Source: Methylocystis bryophila
GTDB lineage: Bacteria; Pseudomonadota; Alphaproteobacteria; Rhizobiales; Beijerinckiaceae
DNA: 64,000 bases
Direction of reading: 5' to 3'
NCBI RefSeq assembly: GCF_027925445.1
Contig: NZ_AP027149.1
Coordinates: 1,674,001-1,738,000 of the forward strand
Each line of letters opens with the position of its first letter. Position 1 is the stretch's first letter. The translations under genes and the position numbers were made by a program. The notes under the pieces were generated by a model. The model did no database searches, had not been told where the DNA came from, and saw nothing but the letters and a program-made list of their open reading frames with translations. Positions 9,411-18,038 of the stretch are shown here, piece by piece.

Positions 9411-11183
9411 TCAGGCGCCCTTGTCCGGTCCCATCACGTCGCCGTCGCCATGCAGCACGCGGGCCACGAAACTTTTTGCGAGCGCGGAAACAGTGTCGGA
9501 GCGGGATCGGGCGGACAAGACGCCTGCGGCGACGCCCAAAGCGGCGCCTATGAGCGAAGCTTCCGCGACAACAACGAAATGGGCGCTTCCCGCCACCAGA
9601 ATTGTCACTGTCATGCCGAGAAGCCCGCCGAGCAGCCCCACCACGGCGTCGCGATCCTGGGCGCGGGGCCACAGCGCGAGCGCGGTGACCGGCGTCCCCG
9701 CCGCGGCCGAAAGTCCGAGCGCCAGCACGAGCAACGCCTTCGCGTCGAAGAGATTATGCGCGCTCGCCAGATAGCCCGCCGTTGTTATCAGCAGGAGCGC
9801 CAAGCGCGTCGTCGCTAGCCTTCGGCTCGTCAAATCCGTGCCGCCCCGCAGCCTGTAGACCGCCTCGTGGCCGAGCGCCGTGCCAAAAGCCTGGAGGCCA
9901 GCCGCGGCGAGAGCGAGCGCCAGCGCGATTTGCGCTGCGGCGAGCAGCCCGGAGGCGGCGGCGCCCATGCGTTCCATCGCGGGCAGGCCCGTGACGAGAA
10001 AGTCCTCGCGCGGACGAATGTCGGCTGCGCCCAGCGGCGCGCCGGCGGGCAGTCCTTTCTCGGCGCAGGCGCGTCTGGCGCTGGCCGGATCGGGCGCCCG
10101 GGCGCCGCAAATCGTCACGAGCCCTCGCGCGCTGGCCTGATAGACTGCCTCGGGCAGGCGTTCCGCCGGTTGGCCGCCGGTCTGGCGCGCAAAGGAGAGC
10201 GTCGCCCCGCCGACCACGGCGGCGACGAGCCAGGCGAAGATCCAGGTCCAGGCGAGCGCGGCAAAACCCGCGCTGCGCGTGCTCGAAGCCCGCGGCGTGA
10301 CAATGGCGGGCGCCAGCAGCGGGGCGAGCATGGCGAGCCCGAGCATCACGGCGAGCGCCGTCACAAACTCGGCCCCAGGCCCGAGCGACGGCGCGAGGAC
10401 GCCCCAGCCCTGCAGCTTTGCTCCTATTTCCGGCCAGCTCCCGCCGTCGCCGCCGACGAGCGGCGAGGCGCGATGAAGCATGAGGCTCAACGCCGGCCAA
10501 CCGAAGCCGATCAAGCCCACGGCGCCCGCTGCGCAGGCCGTCCAGATCGCGCCGAGCATTCCTCCTGGGCCCGCGATCGCCAGGACGGCAAGCGCGACGC
10601 AGGCGGCGGCGAACCCACGGCCCCCGCCCCACAGGCCGCTGAGCACGTCCACCGCCGTCTGCTGTCCGGCCAATGCGACGAGCTCGGAGGAGACGCAGGC
10701 CAGAGCGATCACGCCGAGTCGGGGCGGGAGGCTCGGGAAACGGGCTGCGAGCACGCCCGAAAGCGAGAACGCGCCGGTCCTGCGCAGCATCGGCCCCAAA
10801 ATGCATCCCGCGAGCGCGACGCCGGCGAACATGCCGCCGGCCACCCCAAGCCCCCAGGAGCGCGCCGCGAATTGAGGCGCGAAGGGAAGCATCAGGCCGG
10901 CGCAGAGGGCCGCGAGAGAGAATCCGGCATATTCGGCGGGCACGGAGCGACCGGCCGCGTAATAATAGGAGATCCGCATCGAGTGCAGCAAAGCGCCGAG
11001 GGTTCCGAGCGCAATGATCGTGAAATAAGGCGAGAGCGCGCTAACGAAGCCTTCGGGCGCCCCCATTCGGTCGAGCAAGCCGATGAAGGCGTAGGCGACG
11101 GCGAAGACCGCAGCCGCAAAAGCGACCCGCATTTCGAGCTTTTCCCGTTCGCGAGCGCGATTATCTTCGAGGCTATGCGTCAT
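9411..11183 (-). CDS. Sodium/solute symporter-like membrane protein
   Basis: About 590 residues with 12 or more hydrophobic segments. The first follows a short charged N-terminus (MRVAFAAAVFAVAYAFIGLL), then a region with YYAAGRSVPAEYAG that matches the sodium:solute symporter (SSS, ActP/PutP-like) signature area. A soluble loop with two cysteines (ICGARAPDPASARRACAEK) interrupts the middle, which is unusual for the family. I start at ATG 11183 (AAAGGA upstream); residues encoded further upstream to 11258 come from an element A fragment. The substrate cannot be told from the sequence. Confidence 0.75.
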   Translation of the reverse strand: MTHSLEDNRAREREKLEMRVAFAAAVFAVAYAFIGLLDRMGAPEGFVSALSPYFTIIALGTLGALLHSMRISYYYAAGRSVPAEYAGFSLAALCAGLMLPFAPQFAARSWGLGVAGGMFAGVALAGCILGPMLRRTGAFSLSGVLAARFPSLPPRLGVIALACVSSELVALAGQQTAVDVLSGLWGGGRGFAAACVALAVLAIAGPGGMLGAIWTACAAGAVGLIGFGWPALSLMLHRASPLVGGDGGSWPEIGAKLQGWGVLAPSLGPGAEFVTALAVMLGLAMLAPLLAPAIVTPRASSTRSAGFAALAWTWIFAWLVAAVVGGATLSFARQTGGQPAERLPEAVYQASARGLVTICGARAPDPASARRACAEKGLPAGAPLGAADIRPREDFLVTGLPAMERMGAAASGLLAAAQIALALALAAAGLQAFGTALGHEAVYRLRGGTDLTSRRLATTRLALLLITTAGYLASAHNLFDAKALLVLALGLSAAAGTPVTALALWPRAQDRDAVVGLLGGLLGMTVTILVAGSAHFVVVAEASLIGAALGVAAGVLSARSRSDTVSALAKSFVARVLHGDGDVMGPDKGA

Positions 11184-11218
11184 GCGCGGACTTGTCCTTT
11201 CAGGGCGACGTCGAACTT

Positions 11219-11256
11219 TAGCGCGCTTTCCGCTGGAACGGAATTGTTCGAGGAAC
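11219..11256 (+). repeat. Left-end fragment of dispersed element A
   Basis: TAGCGCGCTTTCCGCTGGAA followed by CGGAATTGTTCGAGG matches the first module of element A with a few changes. It lies between the divergent symporter and cutA genes. Confidence 0.6.
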
Positions 11257-11364
11257 AACGGGCAGTCGCGGTCGATTCGCGGAGCCGAAGGGCGTTCGGA
11301 TCACAAAATTTGCGCGAAGGCCCGAGGCTTGCTCCAAGCCGCGGGCCGGACGAAAGGAGACATC

Positions 11365-11697
11365 ATGCCGGAGACTTTCGCGATCGTGCTCGCCACCGCG
11401 GCGACCGAGGCCAAGGGGCGCGACATTGCCGTCGCGGCGCTCGAGGCGCGATTGGCGGCTTGTGTTCACATGCATCCGATCACGAGCTGCTACGTCTGGA
11501 ACGGCGCCCTATGCGAGGAGAGGGAAACCGCGCTCGCCTTCAAGATTCGGGATGAGGACTTCGCGGCCCTCTCCGCCCTCATTCGATCGATGCATGATTA
11601 CGAGATTCCGGAAATCCTGAAAATCGCGGTGGCTGACGGCGACGCAGCCTATCTCGAGTGGCTCGCGCGGGTGACGAACCGTCCGGCTCCGTGTTGA
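11365..11697 (+). CDS. cutA: Divalent-cation tolerance protein CutA
   Basis: A 110-residue protein of the trimeric CutA1 family. Landmarks: the N-terminal strand FAIVLATAATE, the segment LAACVHMHPITSCYVWNG where most homologues carry the conserved Cys and Trp, and the C-terminal YEIPEILKIAVADGDAAYLEW. Start ATG 11365 is fixed by AAAGGAG at 11353-11359. CutA1 is linked to copper tolerance in E. coli, though the mechanism is unsettled. The yggS-type gene follows after 47 bases. Confidence 0.93.
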   Translation: MPETFAIVLATAATEAKGRDIAVAALEARLAACVHMHPITSCYVWNGALCEERETALAFKIRDEDFAALSALIRSMHDYEIPEILKIAVADGDAAYLEWLARVTNRPAPC

Positions 11698-11744
11698 CGA
11701 CTTTCCCCTTGCGGCCGACGACCGCGCGCTTTAACCGAGCGTGC

Positions 11745-12407
11745 ATGGGAGTCGTCGATCGCTGGAACGAGGCGAGAAGCCGAATCGACCGCGCCGCGCG
11801 CGAGAGCGGACGCGATCCAAAGACCGTCACGCTTGTCTGTGTGACGAAGACCTTTCCGAGCGACGCGATCGTCCCGTTGCTCGAAGCCGGCCAGCGCGTT
11901 TTCGGCGAGAATCGCGTCCAGGAGGCAAAAGAGAAATGGCCTGACCTGAAAGCGCGCTACCCGGGAGTCGAGCTGCATCTGCTGGGACCGCTGCAATCCA
12001 ACAAGGTCAAAGAGGCGATCGAGACTTTCGACGTCATCCAGTCCCTCGATCGCGAGAAAATCGCCCGAGCGCTCAGCGTCGAGCTCGCCAAAAGCAACAA
12101 GCCGATGCGTTTCCTCGTGCAGGTCAACACGGGCGCCGAGCCGCAGAAGTCGGGCGTCCTCGTCGAGGAGGCCGACGCATTCATCGCGCTGTGTCGCGAC
12201 GAGCTCGGCCTGCCTGTTCAGGGCCTCATGTGCGTGCCGCCCGTGGACGAGCAGGCCTCGCCGCATTTCGCGCTGCTGTCGACGATTGCGGCGCGCAACG
12301 GGCTCTCCGTCCTCTCTATGGGCATGAGCGCGGATTTCGAGCAGGCGGTCGAGCTCGGCGCCACGCATGTGCGTGTCGGCTCCGCGATCATGGGAGAACG
12401 CGACTGA
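11745..12407 (+). CDS. YggS/PLPBP-family PLP homeostasis protein
   Basis: A 220-residue alanine-racemase-fold protein that binds pyridoxal phosphate without known catalysis and buffers PLP pools. Landmarks: LVCVTKTFPSDAI with the PLP-binding Lys, VFGENRVQEA, LHLLGPLQSNK, and the C-terminal LSMGMSADFEQAVELGATHVRVGSAIMG. ATG 11745 gives the family's normal length; the longer frame from 11658 overlaps cutA. It is in the same direction as cutA and may be co-transcribed with it. Confidence 0.92.
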   Translation: MGVVDRWNEARSRIDRAARESGRDPKTVTLVCVTKTFPSDAIVPLLEAGQRVFGENRVQEAKEKWPDLKARYPGVELHLLGPLQSNKVKEAIETFDVIQSLDREKIARALSVELAKSNKPMRFLVQVNTGAEPQKSGVLVEEADAFIALCRDELGLPVQGLMCVPPVDEQASPHFALLSTIAARNGLSVLSMGMSADFEQAVELGATHVRVGSAIMGERD

Positions 12408-12436
12408 AGCGCATATGCCGCGGTTTGAAAGTGCGC

Positions 12437-12991
12437 TCAGCCGATGACGAGCTTCGCCCCGCGGGCGAGGCGCGGCGCGAGGCGCGCCATGTCGCGGGCG
12501 CGCAAGGCGACGCAGCCCTCGGTCGGCGCCAGATCTTGCGTCGCCATGTGAAAGAAGATCGCGCTGCCGCGCCCGCGCGTCGCAGGCCTAAGATTGTAAT
12601 CCAGCACGCCGACAACGTTATAAAGCGCGTCGCCGCGCCAAAGCGTCTCGCAGCGAAAGCGCGAAGGCGCCCGCAAAGGGCGATTATAGAGAAAGCTCTC
12701 GGGGTCGTCGCACCAGAGGTCCAGTCGGCGAATCTCTCTCGCTGGAACGCGTAATCCGTCGCGACGAAGTCCCAAGGGCCGATGCAGAAAGCACAGGAGC
12801 CGCCAAGCGCCGAACGGCGTTCCGCCATCTCCCTCTCGTTTGGTTCGCACGAGGCCTGCGCGCCCCAGCGCGCAGCGAAAAGTCGCGCCGCCGGCGATGA
12901 GCAGGCCTTCGTGCGGCGCGCCGCCGAGCTTGCGCGCCACGATCACGCGGCGCAGTCCGGTCCGAGGGGAAACGCGTGGCTTTTTCTGCAT
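12437..12991 (-). CDS. L,D-transpeptidase (YkuD-fold) catalytic protein
   Basis: About 184 residues. The C-terminal motif IFFHMATQDLAPTEGCVAL fits the YkuD active site (His ... S/T-x-GC) with the nucleophilic Cys; Thr replaces the usual Ser. GDGGTPFGAW corresponds to the family's G-x-TP-x-G stretch. Such single-domain proteins are annotated as L,D-transpeptidase domain proteins acting on peptidoglycan. I see no signal peptide, and the first 20 residues are basic, so export is uncertain. It is convergent with the yggS-type gene across 29 bases. Confidence 0.82.
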   Translation of the reverse strand: MQKKPRVSPRTGLRRVIVARKLGGAPHEGLLIAGGATFRCALGRAGLVRTKREGDGGTPFGAWRLLCFLHRPLGLRRDGLRVPAREIRRLDLWCDDPESFLYNRPLRAPSRFRCETLWRGDALYNVVGVLDYNLRPATRGRGSAIFFHMATQDLAPTEGCVALRARDMARLAPRLARGAKLVIG

Positions 12992-13122
12992 TTGCTCTTG
13001 CTCAAAGGATTGGCGCCAATCTTGATGCCAAGAGGGCTGGCCTTCAAGGGCTTCCGAATCCTACTATCTCTCACGGGACCAGATTTTGGGACGCCGTCGC
13101 ATCGGGGAGCTTCAACAAGGTC

Positions 13123-13851
13123 ATGGCGTTCGACATTCTTCTCGCTGGCGGAACCGCGTTGCGGGAAGCTCTGGGCGAGCTTTTCGCCAGGGAGTCAGCC
13201 TTCACATTGCGCGAGGCGGCGACCGTTCAGAGCGCCTTGGCGGAGATCGACGCCGCGAGCCCCGATGCGCTGTTGGTTTCCGATGATTTCGGCGAGGAGG
13301 ACGCGGGCGCCTTGCTGCGCGCAGCGCGAATCGCGGGTTTTGGAGGGGCCTCGCTTTGGCTCGTGAAGGACGAGCAGAGAAGCAAAGCGGGTTTCGACGC
13401 GACGATACGCCGGCCGTTGCGCTTCAACGATTTGCTGCTCACGATCACCAAAATCCTCGAGCAACTTCCGTTGCGTCCCTTAAGGCGCGCGCTCGGCGAG
13501 CATAGCCTCTGCCTTGGCCGGCAAAAGCTCACGGCGCCGAATGGCGCGAGTCTGCTGCTGACCGAAAAGGAAATCGCTCTTCTGCTTCGCCTTTCTCGCG
13601 CAGCAGGAAGCGTGGTGGCGCGGGACGTATTGCTGCGCGACGTTTGGGGCTATAATGGCGCCGTTGTGACGCACACTTTGGAAACTCACATTCATCGACT
13701 GCGACGCAAGCTCGAAGGCATGAGCGGTCGCACAGGGCTGCTCGTCACCGATCAGGGCGGATATCGGCTTTGTCTCGAGCATGATTGCCCGAGCGACGAA
13801 GAGGCGTCGCCGCTAGAGACGAGAGGATCCGAAAATCATGGCGCTCGGTAG
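13123..13851 (+). CDS. OmpR/PhoB-type winged-helix response regulator
   Basis: About 242 residues. The N-terminal 120 form a weak receiver-like fold (FDILLAGGTALREALGEL ... PDALLVSDDF), where the phospho-acceptor region is diverged and the usual K-P-F end reads RRPLRF. The C-terminal 100 are a clear Trans_reg_C domain: LTEKEIALLLRLSRAAGSVV, VWGYN, and THTLETHIHRLRRKLE. It overlaps the cNMP-binding gene by 14 bases, so the two are coupled. No kinase gene is adjacent, and the receiver may not need phosphorylation. Confidence 0.8.
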   Translation: MAFDILLAGGTALREALGELFARESAFTLREAATVQSALAEIDAASPDALLVSDDFGEEDAGALLRAARIAGFGGASLWLVKDEQRSKAGFDATIRRPLRFNDLLLTITKILEQLPLRPLRRALGEHSLCLGRQKLTAPNGASLLLTEKEIALLLRLSRAAGSVVARDVLLRDVWGYNGAVVTHTLETHIHRLRRKLEGMSGRTGLLVTDQGGYRLCLEHDCPSDEEASPLETRGSENHGAR

Positions 13852-14275
13852 AGAAATCGATGACCTTCTGGCCATCGAGGTCTTCGCCGTCATGGAAGAC
13901 GCGGCCTTGAAGGGGCTTCTCTTCGGCGCCGACACGCGCTTGCTGCGCGCTGGAGACGTATTGTTTCGCCGCGACGAGACGGCCGATGGCGGCTATCTGC
14001 TCGTCAAAGGCTCCGTCGCGGTGGAGGCTGGCGAAACTGGCCGGCCGGCGGATCGGATCGTGCATCCGGTGGCGCTGCTCGGCGAAAGCGCGATGATCGC
14101 CGCGACGAAGCGACCGGCGACGGCCTTTGCTCGGGAACCGTCGACAGTGTTGAAGATTTCCCGCGGGCTCTTCCGAGAGGTGCTCGAGTCGCATCCGCAA
14201 ACCGCGCTGCAGGTGCAGCGGTTTTTTCAAGACCGGCTGAAGGATTTCGTCGAGACCATGAAGTTTGATCCTTGA
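13838..14275 (+). CDS. Cyclic-nucleotide-binding-domain protein
   Basis: A 145-residue protein that is essentially one Crp-like beta-barrel: LRAGDVLFRRDETADGGYLL, LLGESAMIAATKRPATAFA (equivalent of the phosphate-binding cassette) and a C-helix VQRFFQDRLKDFVETM. No DNA-binding helix-turn-helix follows, so it is a ligand sensor or adaptor rather than a regulator on its own. Its overlap with the upstream response regulator suggests a joint role. Confidence 0.8.
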   Translation: MALGREIDDLLAIEVFAVMEDAALKGLLFGADTRLLRAGDVLFRRDETADGGYLLVKGSVAVEAGETGRPADRIVHPVALLGESAMIAATKRPATAFAREPSTVLKISRGLFREVLESHPQTALQVQRFFQDRLKDFVETMKFDP

Positions 14276-14322
14276 GCGGAGGCGGCGCCGCCACGGCAAT
14301 CGGGTGAACGGTTGCATCCCCG

Positions 14323-14443
14323 CCCTCATCCTGAGAAGCCCGCAAAGCGGGCGTCTCGAAGGATGGGCAAGAGGGGAATCCGGCGAGATTTCGCGAGTCC
14401 TCATCCTTCGAGACGGCTCCTACGGAGCCTCCTCAGGATGAAG
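14323..14443. repeat. Two inverted copies of a CCTCATCCT...AAGGATG palindromic repeat
   Basis: Copy 1 (14323-14366) runs from CCCTCATCCTGAGAAGCC to CGTCTCGAAGGATG. Copy 2 (14399-14443) is in the opposite orientation, from CTCATCCTTCGAGACGGC to CTCCTCAGGATG. This is a familiar Hyphomicrobiales intergenic repeat. It lies between the cNMP-binding gene and tRNA-Gln. Confidence 0.75.
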
Positions 14444-14549
14444 ACTCGCGAGCGGGCGGCTTCACCCGATCGCCCTGCGGCGCCGCGGGCCGATATTGAC
14501 AGGCCGCTCGCCGCTGACTAGAGGAAACGGCCCACGGCGCGAGGCCTTT

Positions 14550-14623
14550 TGGGGGATAGTTCAACGGTAGAACAGCGGACTCTGACTCCGTTAATCTTGG
14601 TTCGAATCCAGGTCCCCCAGCCA
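14550..14623 (+). tRNA. tRNA-Gln (anticodon CTG)
   Basis: 74 bases with encoded CCA. Acceptor arms TGGGGGA (14550-14556) and TCCCCCA (14613-14619) pair, the anticodon stem GCGGA/TCCGT encloses loop CTCTGAC, and the T-loop TTCGAATC is standard. The anticodon CTG reads CAG (Gln). An accessory region begins just downstream. Confidence 0.97.
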
Positions 14624-14832
14624 CGTAACTCAGCGCTAGATTTTTATTTCTTAGGTTTCCTCGGCTACCAGGAAAACGCCCTTTTTTCCGAGCCTTAGCC
14701 CTGGGGCAGATCAACACGCGCGCAAGAGAGACGCCAAACGTCAGAATTCGAGTCGCGAAGGGGCGCGGGGTCTCTGGAGGCGGTTTTGGCGTCGACGGAT
14801 GTAGAGCCTGCTCGACCGATTTTGTGGGAACT

Positions 14833-15600
14833 TTAGCCGACGAAGCCGAGAAAAACCCGCTGCTCTTTCCAGTCGTGCGGCAGGTCCTTGCTGAGATGCA
14901 GGAGGCGGGTAGGGGTCAGCTCGAGGGGCTGGCGGCCCTCCATGAACGCCCGCACAATGTCAGGCGCCAGATAGGATAGTCTAATCAGCGAGGAGAGACG
15001 CCCGCGGGAGATCCCGAGCCGCTCGATCATCGCCTCGATGCTGTCGTCTGGGCCTGACAAGAGCTGATGGCGGAGCGCGAAGGCTTCCCCCACCAGGTCG
15101 ACAAGGCCTGCGTTGACTTCAGTGGCGTCGCGGTTCTGGATGACGAGGCGTTTGCCTTTGCCGGCGCGTTGCAGCTTCGCCTCGATCGATAGCACCACTG
15201 GATCAAGATCAAGCGGTTGGCTCGTCTCTCCCGCCTTCAACGCGGCGGCAACCTTCGCCAGACTGAGACGGATCTCGATCCGATCGATGGCGACGCTGAC
15301 TCGCTCGACGATTTCTCGCACGAGGCTCGCCAACTCGACCGGCGGCATAGCGAGCCATCGCTGGGAAAAATGAAGAGCGCTACGCAGGGCGGCATCCAGC
15401 AGGCGCACATCAAGATCGAGCAGCGCGAGCGCGTCGGCGACTTCGGTCCTCGACGAGAAAAACGCCCTCAGCCGATCAAGCGCCAGCCCCTCGATATCGC
15501 CTGCCGGGACGCGCATCCCTTTCCGAGCTTGCGTCCGATCGTCAGCCAGAAGCGACGCCGAGACATAGTATGGGCGGCTCTCCGATCGCGCTAGCCGCCG
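14833..15600 (-). pseudogene. C-terminal remnant of a serine site-specific recombinase
   Basis: The frame reads RPYYVSASLLADD, then MRVPAGDIEGLALDRLRAFF and a long helical tail, typical of the C-terminal part of large serine recombinases (after the zinc ribbon, before a helix-turn-helix-like end LTPTRLLHLSKDLPHDW). The catalytic N-terminal resolvase domain and most of the recombinase domain are missing. Homology fades at about 15600 on the 5' side, where another broken gene begins. The ATG at 15516 is internal, so the open frame is a relic. It sits 210 bases from tRNA-Gln. Confidence 0.75.
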
Positions 15601-15679
15601 CCTGTTCGATCGATTGACGGCGCTCGATGCGGTGCGCGAGCTGTCGGGACGGCCGAATTTTCGGCTTTACGGATTGTGA
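15569..15679 (+). pseudogene. C-terminal remnant of a gene upstream of scpB (DUF1403-like)
   Basis: The frame is open only from 15569 (TAG at 15566) to TGA 15677-15679. Its end, RLFDRLTALDAVRELSGR followed by FRLYGL, looks like the C-terminus of the DUF1403 proteins that I recall next to ScpB-like genes in rhizobial accessory DNA. That family link is from memory. There is no start codon and no N-terminal part: the body has been deleted at the same place where the serine recombinase is broken. Confidence 0.5.
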
Positions 15680-15685
15680 GGGGTC

Positions 15686-16345
15686 ATGGGCCGGTCCAGG
15701 AGCAGCGAACGCGAAGAACCGTTCGACGTCGAGCTTGGCGATTTGTCGAAAGCGGCGCGCTGGCGCGAATGGATGCTACGCGTCGAGGCGGCGATCTTCG
15801 CATCGCCCGCTCCGACGCCGCGCGAAAGCCTCGCCCGACTCGTCGGCAAAGATTGCCGGCTCGACGACCTCATCGACGATCTCAAAACGGAACTGCGCGG
15901 GCGTCCCTACGACCTCGTCTTCGTCGCCGGCGGCTTTCAGCTGCGCACCAAGCCGCGCTTCGCGGGCGCAATCCGCGCCGCGAGCTCGGGCGAATTGCGC
16001 GACGCCGGCGCGCCAGACCTCACGCCGACCGAGCTCTTGGCCGTCACCGCTATCGCCTATCTGCAACCCGCGACTCGTGCGGACGGCTCGCGACTGGCCG
16101 GCAGGGAGATCAGTCGCGACGTCATCGGCGCACTGAAGCGTCATGGTCTCATCGACGGGAGCTTACGCGCGCCGGAGCCAGGGGCGCCCTTCGCCTATGT
16201 CACGACGGGGAAATTCCTCGAAGTCTTTGGACTCGCGTCCTTACGCGAACTGCCTGATATTGATCGCCTCGAAGACGAGGGGCTTTTACGAAGGCCGCAA
16301 GTAGACATCGATGGGCTTTGGGGCTTGGCCACGGCGACGCGCTAG
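15686..16345 (+). CDS. ScpB-like winged-helix protein (orphan SMC-Scp subunit)
   Basis: 219 residues with two winged-helix halves as in ScpB: RVEAAIFASPAPTPRESLARLVG, RPYDLVFVAGGFQLRTKP, then LTPTELLAVTAIAYLQPATRA and GAPFAYVTTGKFLEVFGLASLRELP. ScpB binds the ScpA kleisin of SMC condensin. No scpA or smc gene is near, and the gene lies 6 bases after a broken gene in a scarred accessory region, so this is probably a second, mobile-element-borne ScpB rather than the housekeeping one. GGGG at 15680-15683 is only 2 bases from the ATG, so initiation may depend on the upstream remnant. Confidence 0.75.
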   Translation: MGRSRSSEREEPFDVELGDLSKAARWREWMLRVEAAIFASPAPTPRESLARLVGKDCRLDDLIDDLKTELRGRPYDLVFVAGGFQLRTKPRFAGAIRAASSGELRDAGAPDLTPTELLAVTAIAYLQPATRADGSRLAGREISRDVIGALKRHGLIDGSLRAPEPGAPFAYVTTGKFLEVFGLASLRELPDIDRLEDEGLLRRPQVDIDGLWGLATATR

Positions 16346-16418
16346 CCTTCGACGAATCAGAGCTCGGCTGAATTAACCGGAATGGTTGAGACATACTCAC
16401 CTATGCGTATGCGGCTAA

Positions 16419-16523
16419 CGGACAGGATCATCCGTCGATATTTTCGCCGTGGTCGCACTGGCATTTCCCCCGAAAGGCGAACTTGAAACAAAACGAAATG
16501 AATCGAGCAAATTGACGCCTTAA
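16419..16523 (+). pseudogene. C-terminal fragment of a histidine kinase (copy of 20761-22074)
   Basis: The frame ending at TAA 16521-16523 reads ELETKRNESSKLTP, identical but for one residue (Asp to Glu) to the C-terminus of the intact kinase ending at 20761. The match weakens upstream (VVALAFPPKG against LVARVFLPTV) and stops at a TAA at 16416. It marks one arm of an inverted duplication. Confidence 0.75.
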
Positions 16524-16960
16524 GAGAAGGCGAGCTTGGCGGCCAAGGAGGGTCGTCGAGGTGCCGGTCGGAAAGGGAGTAGCAGCACGGCGGGCGTATC
16601 CTGAGAAGTTGGGCGACGCGCTGACGCTGTCAGGTAAAACCGTCGCACTAGTATATCCCGCTTGGCATTCCTGTGGGACGCATCAAGTCCTGGTCGGCCA
16701 GACAAGGACTTACAGACGGCTTGGAGCAAAGGTAATTTCCATCGCGCTCATGGACGCCATTACGCCCTCGTCTGGCAGAGGCGCACGTTGGAGGGATTAC
16801 AGATCAAAGAGTCGCGATCTCGCCGTTGACCAGAGGCACGAAACCTCCGCGCGATTCTCGGACTTTCTCACAACGGCGCTTTTAAAGGACGGTTGGTGGC
16901 CGCTGATCCACGGCGATCAAGCCACTTGGCTGCTGGAACTGGCAAGACGTGCGCCTTTGC
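16440..16960 (+). repeat. Arm 1 of an inverted duplication (kinase 3' end + glycosyltransferase 5' end)
   Basis: Nearly identical to the reverse complement of about 20730-20815 over the kinase end, the intergenic GCCTTAAGAGAAG stretch and the ribosome site GGCCAAGGAGGGTCGTC; then diverged but alignable at protein level for about 140 residues with the start of the gene at 20723. Confidence 0.75.
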
Positions 16961-17964
16961 CCGCTGGGCTTAACGTAGACGAGATCGATCTGATCCACGC
17001 CAACCATTTTTTCGTGTTGCCTTTGGTGGAGAGGATGCTCGAGAAACGCCGCGTGCCCGTCCTGCTTGACACTCACGACATACAAGCACGGCAGTACGAA
17101 TTGAGGAATAGAGCCGAATTCTTCATCCCCCCGTACACTCGCTATGATGAGATGCTCGCAGTCGAACTTGATTGGACGAGGCGAGCCGACGTTTGCGTTC
17201 ATATAAATGCGGAGGAGCACGCGACCTTCTCTCGGCTTCTGCCAACCTCGCGTCATGAGCTGATTTACCCGTCGATAGCTCCCGCGTCCTCACATGAGGC
17301 GATCGGCAGTCGGGCCATGTTGGTCGCTAGCAACAACGCGGCGAATTACCTGAGCGTGCGGTGGTTCCTAAAGAACGTTTTGCCGCGGGCGCCTCAAACG
17401 CCGGTCTCGATCTTGGGCGACATCGACAAGGGCGTGAAAAGAAACGATAGGAAGCTTTACGAAAAGCACCGAGATCTCTTCAAGGGTCGGGTCGGCGACA
17501 TACAGGCCGCCTATGCAGATGCGGCAGTTGTCCTCCTTCCAACGACAGAAGGTCACGGCCTCTCGATCAAGACAGTAGAAGCCATGTCAACCGGATTGCC
17601 GTTGGTGGCGACGTCGATGGCATTCAGGGGGATGGGGATCGATCCTGCTCGGCTTCGCAACGTGTTCATCGCGGACGACGCAATCGCATTCGCCACCGCC
17701 ATGCTCCGCGCCATGGGAGAACGAGGCGATCCGATTGCGAGCGATACCCGCGCGCTATACGAAGAGAGATTTTCATCCGACGGCTATGCGAGCCGCCTTG
17801 GAGAAATCGCTATTAAGCTGATGGGAGCAGTGTCGAAAGACGGATCTCTCAGCCCACGACGCTCCCTTGCCCGTTACGATGAGCAGGAGCGGCTCTCAGA
17901 AACAACACGAAACCAAATCGCCCCAGTCCTGTCCAAGCGGCGGCAGATATCGAAAGCGAGGTAG
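16561..17964 (+). CDS. GT4-type glycosyltransferase
   Basis: 467 residues from GTG 16561, with AAGGAGG 9 bases upstream. The C-terminal half is a GT-B/GT4 domain: HELIYPSIAP, a Rossmann start RAMLVASNNAANYLSVRWF, SILGDID, and the nucleotide-sugar motif EGHGLSIKTVEAMSTGLPLV (E-x7-E). The N-terminal half contains VPVLLDTHDIQARQYELR, usual for GT4 N-domains. The first 140 residues are shared with the chimeric ORF at 19314-20723. It probably modifies a polysaccharide or lipid carrier at the inner membrane face; the substrate is unknown. The Omp25-like gene follows at 75 bases. Confidence 0.85.
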   Translation: MPVGKGVAARRAYPEKLGDALTLSGKTVALVYPAWHSCGTHQVLVGQTRTYRRLGAKVISIALMDAITPSSGRGARWRDYRSKSRDLAVDQRHETSARFSDFLTTALLKDGWWPLIHGDQATWLLELARRAPLPAGLNVDEIDLIHANHFFVLPLVERMLEKRRVPVLLDTHDIQARQYELRNRAEFFIPPYTRYDEMLAVELDWTRRADVCVHINAEEHATFSRLLPTSRHELIYPSIAPASSHEAIGSRAMLVASNNAANYLSVRWFLKNVLPRAPQTPVSILGDIDKGVKRNDRKLYEKHRDLFKGRVGDIQAAYADAAVVLLPTTEGHGLSIKTVEAMSTGLPLVATSMAFRGMGIDPARLRNVFIADDAIAFATAMLRAMGERGDPIASDTRALYEERFSSDGYASRLGEIAIKLMGAVSKDGSLSPRRSLARYDEQERLSETTRNQIAPVLSKRRQISKAR

Positions 17965-18038
17965 AGCCTGCCTGAATGCAATCGAACCGACTGCAACTGT
18001 CGGCCCACGGCGGCAGGCAGGACGAAGGAGAAACGGAA

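Noticed and set aside
9867..11555. A 562-residue plus-strand frame
   Set aside because: Antisense shadow of the symporter gene; Arg/Glu/Gly-rich with no recognisable motif, and it would overlap cutA.
14323..14443. Possible CRISPR-like repeats near tRNA-Gln
   Set aside because: Only two copies, in opposite orientation and themselves palindromic, so they are intergenic palindromes, not an array. No CRISPR array was seen anywhere in the window.
14550..14623. tRNA-Gln as the attachment site of the recombinase remnant
   Set aside because: No duplicated tRNA 3' end was found downstream, and large serine recombinases do not usually use tRNA genes.
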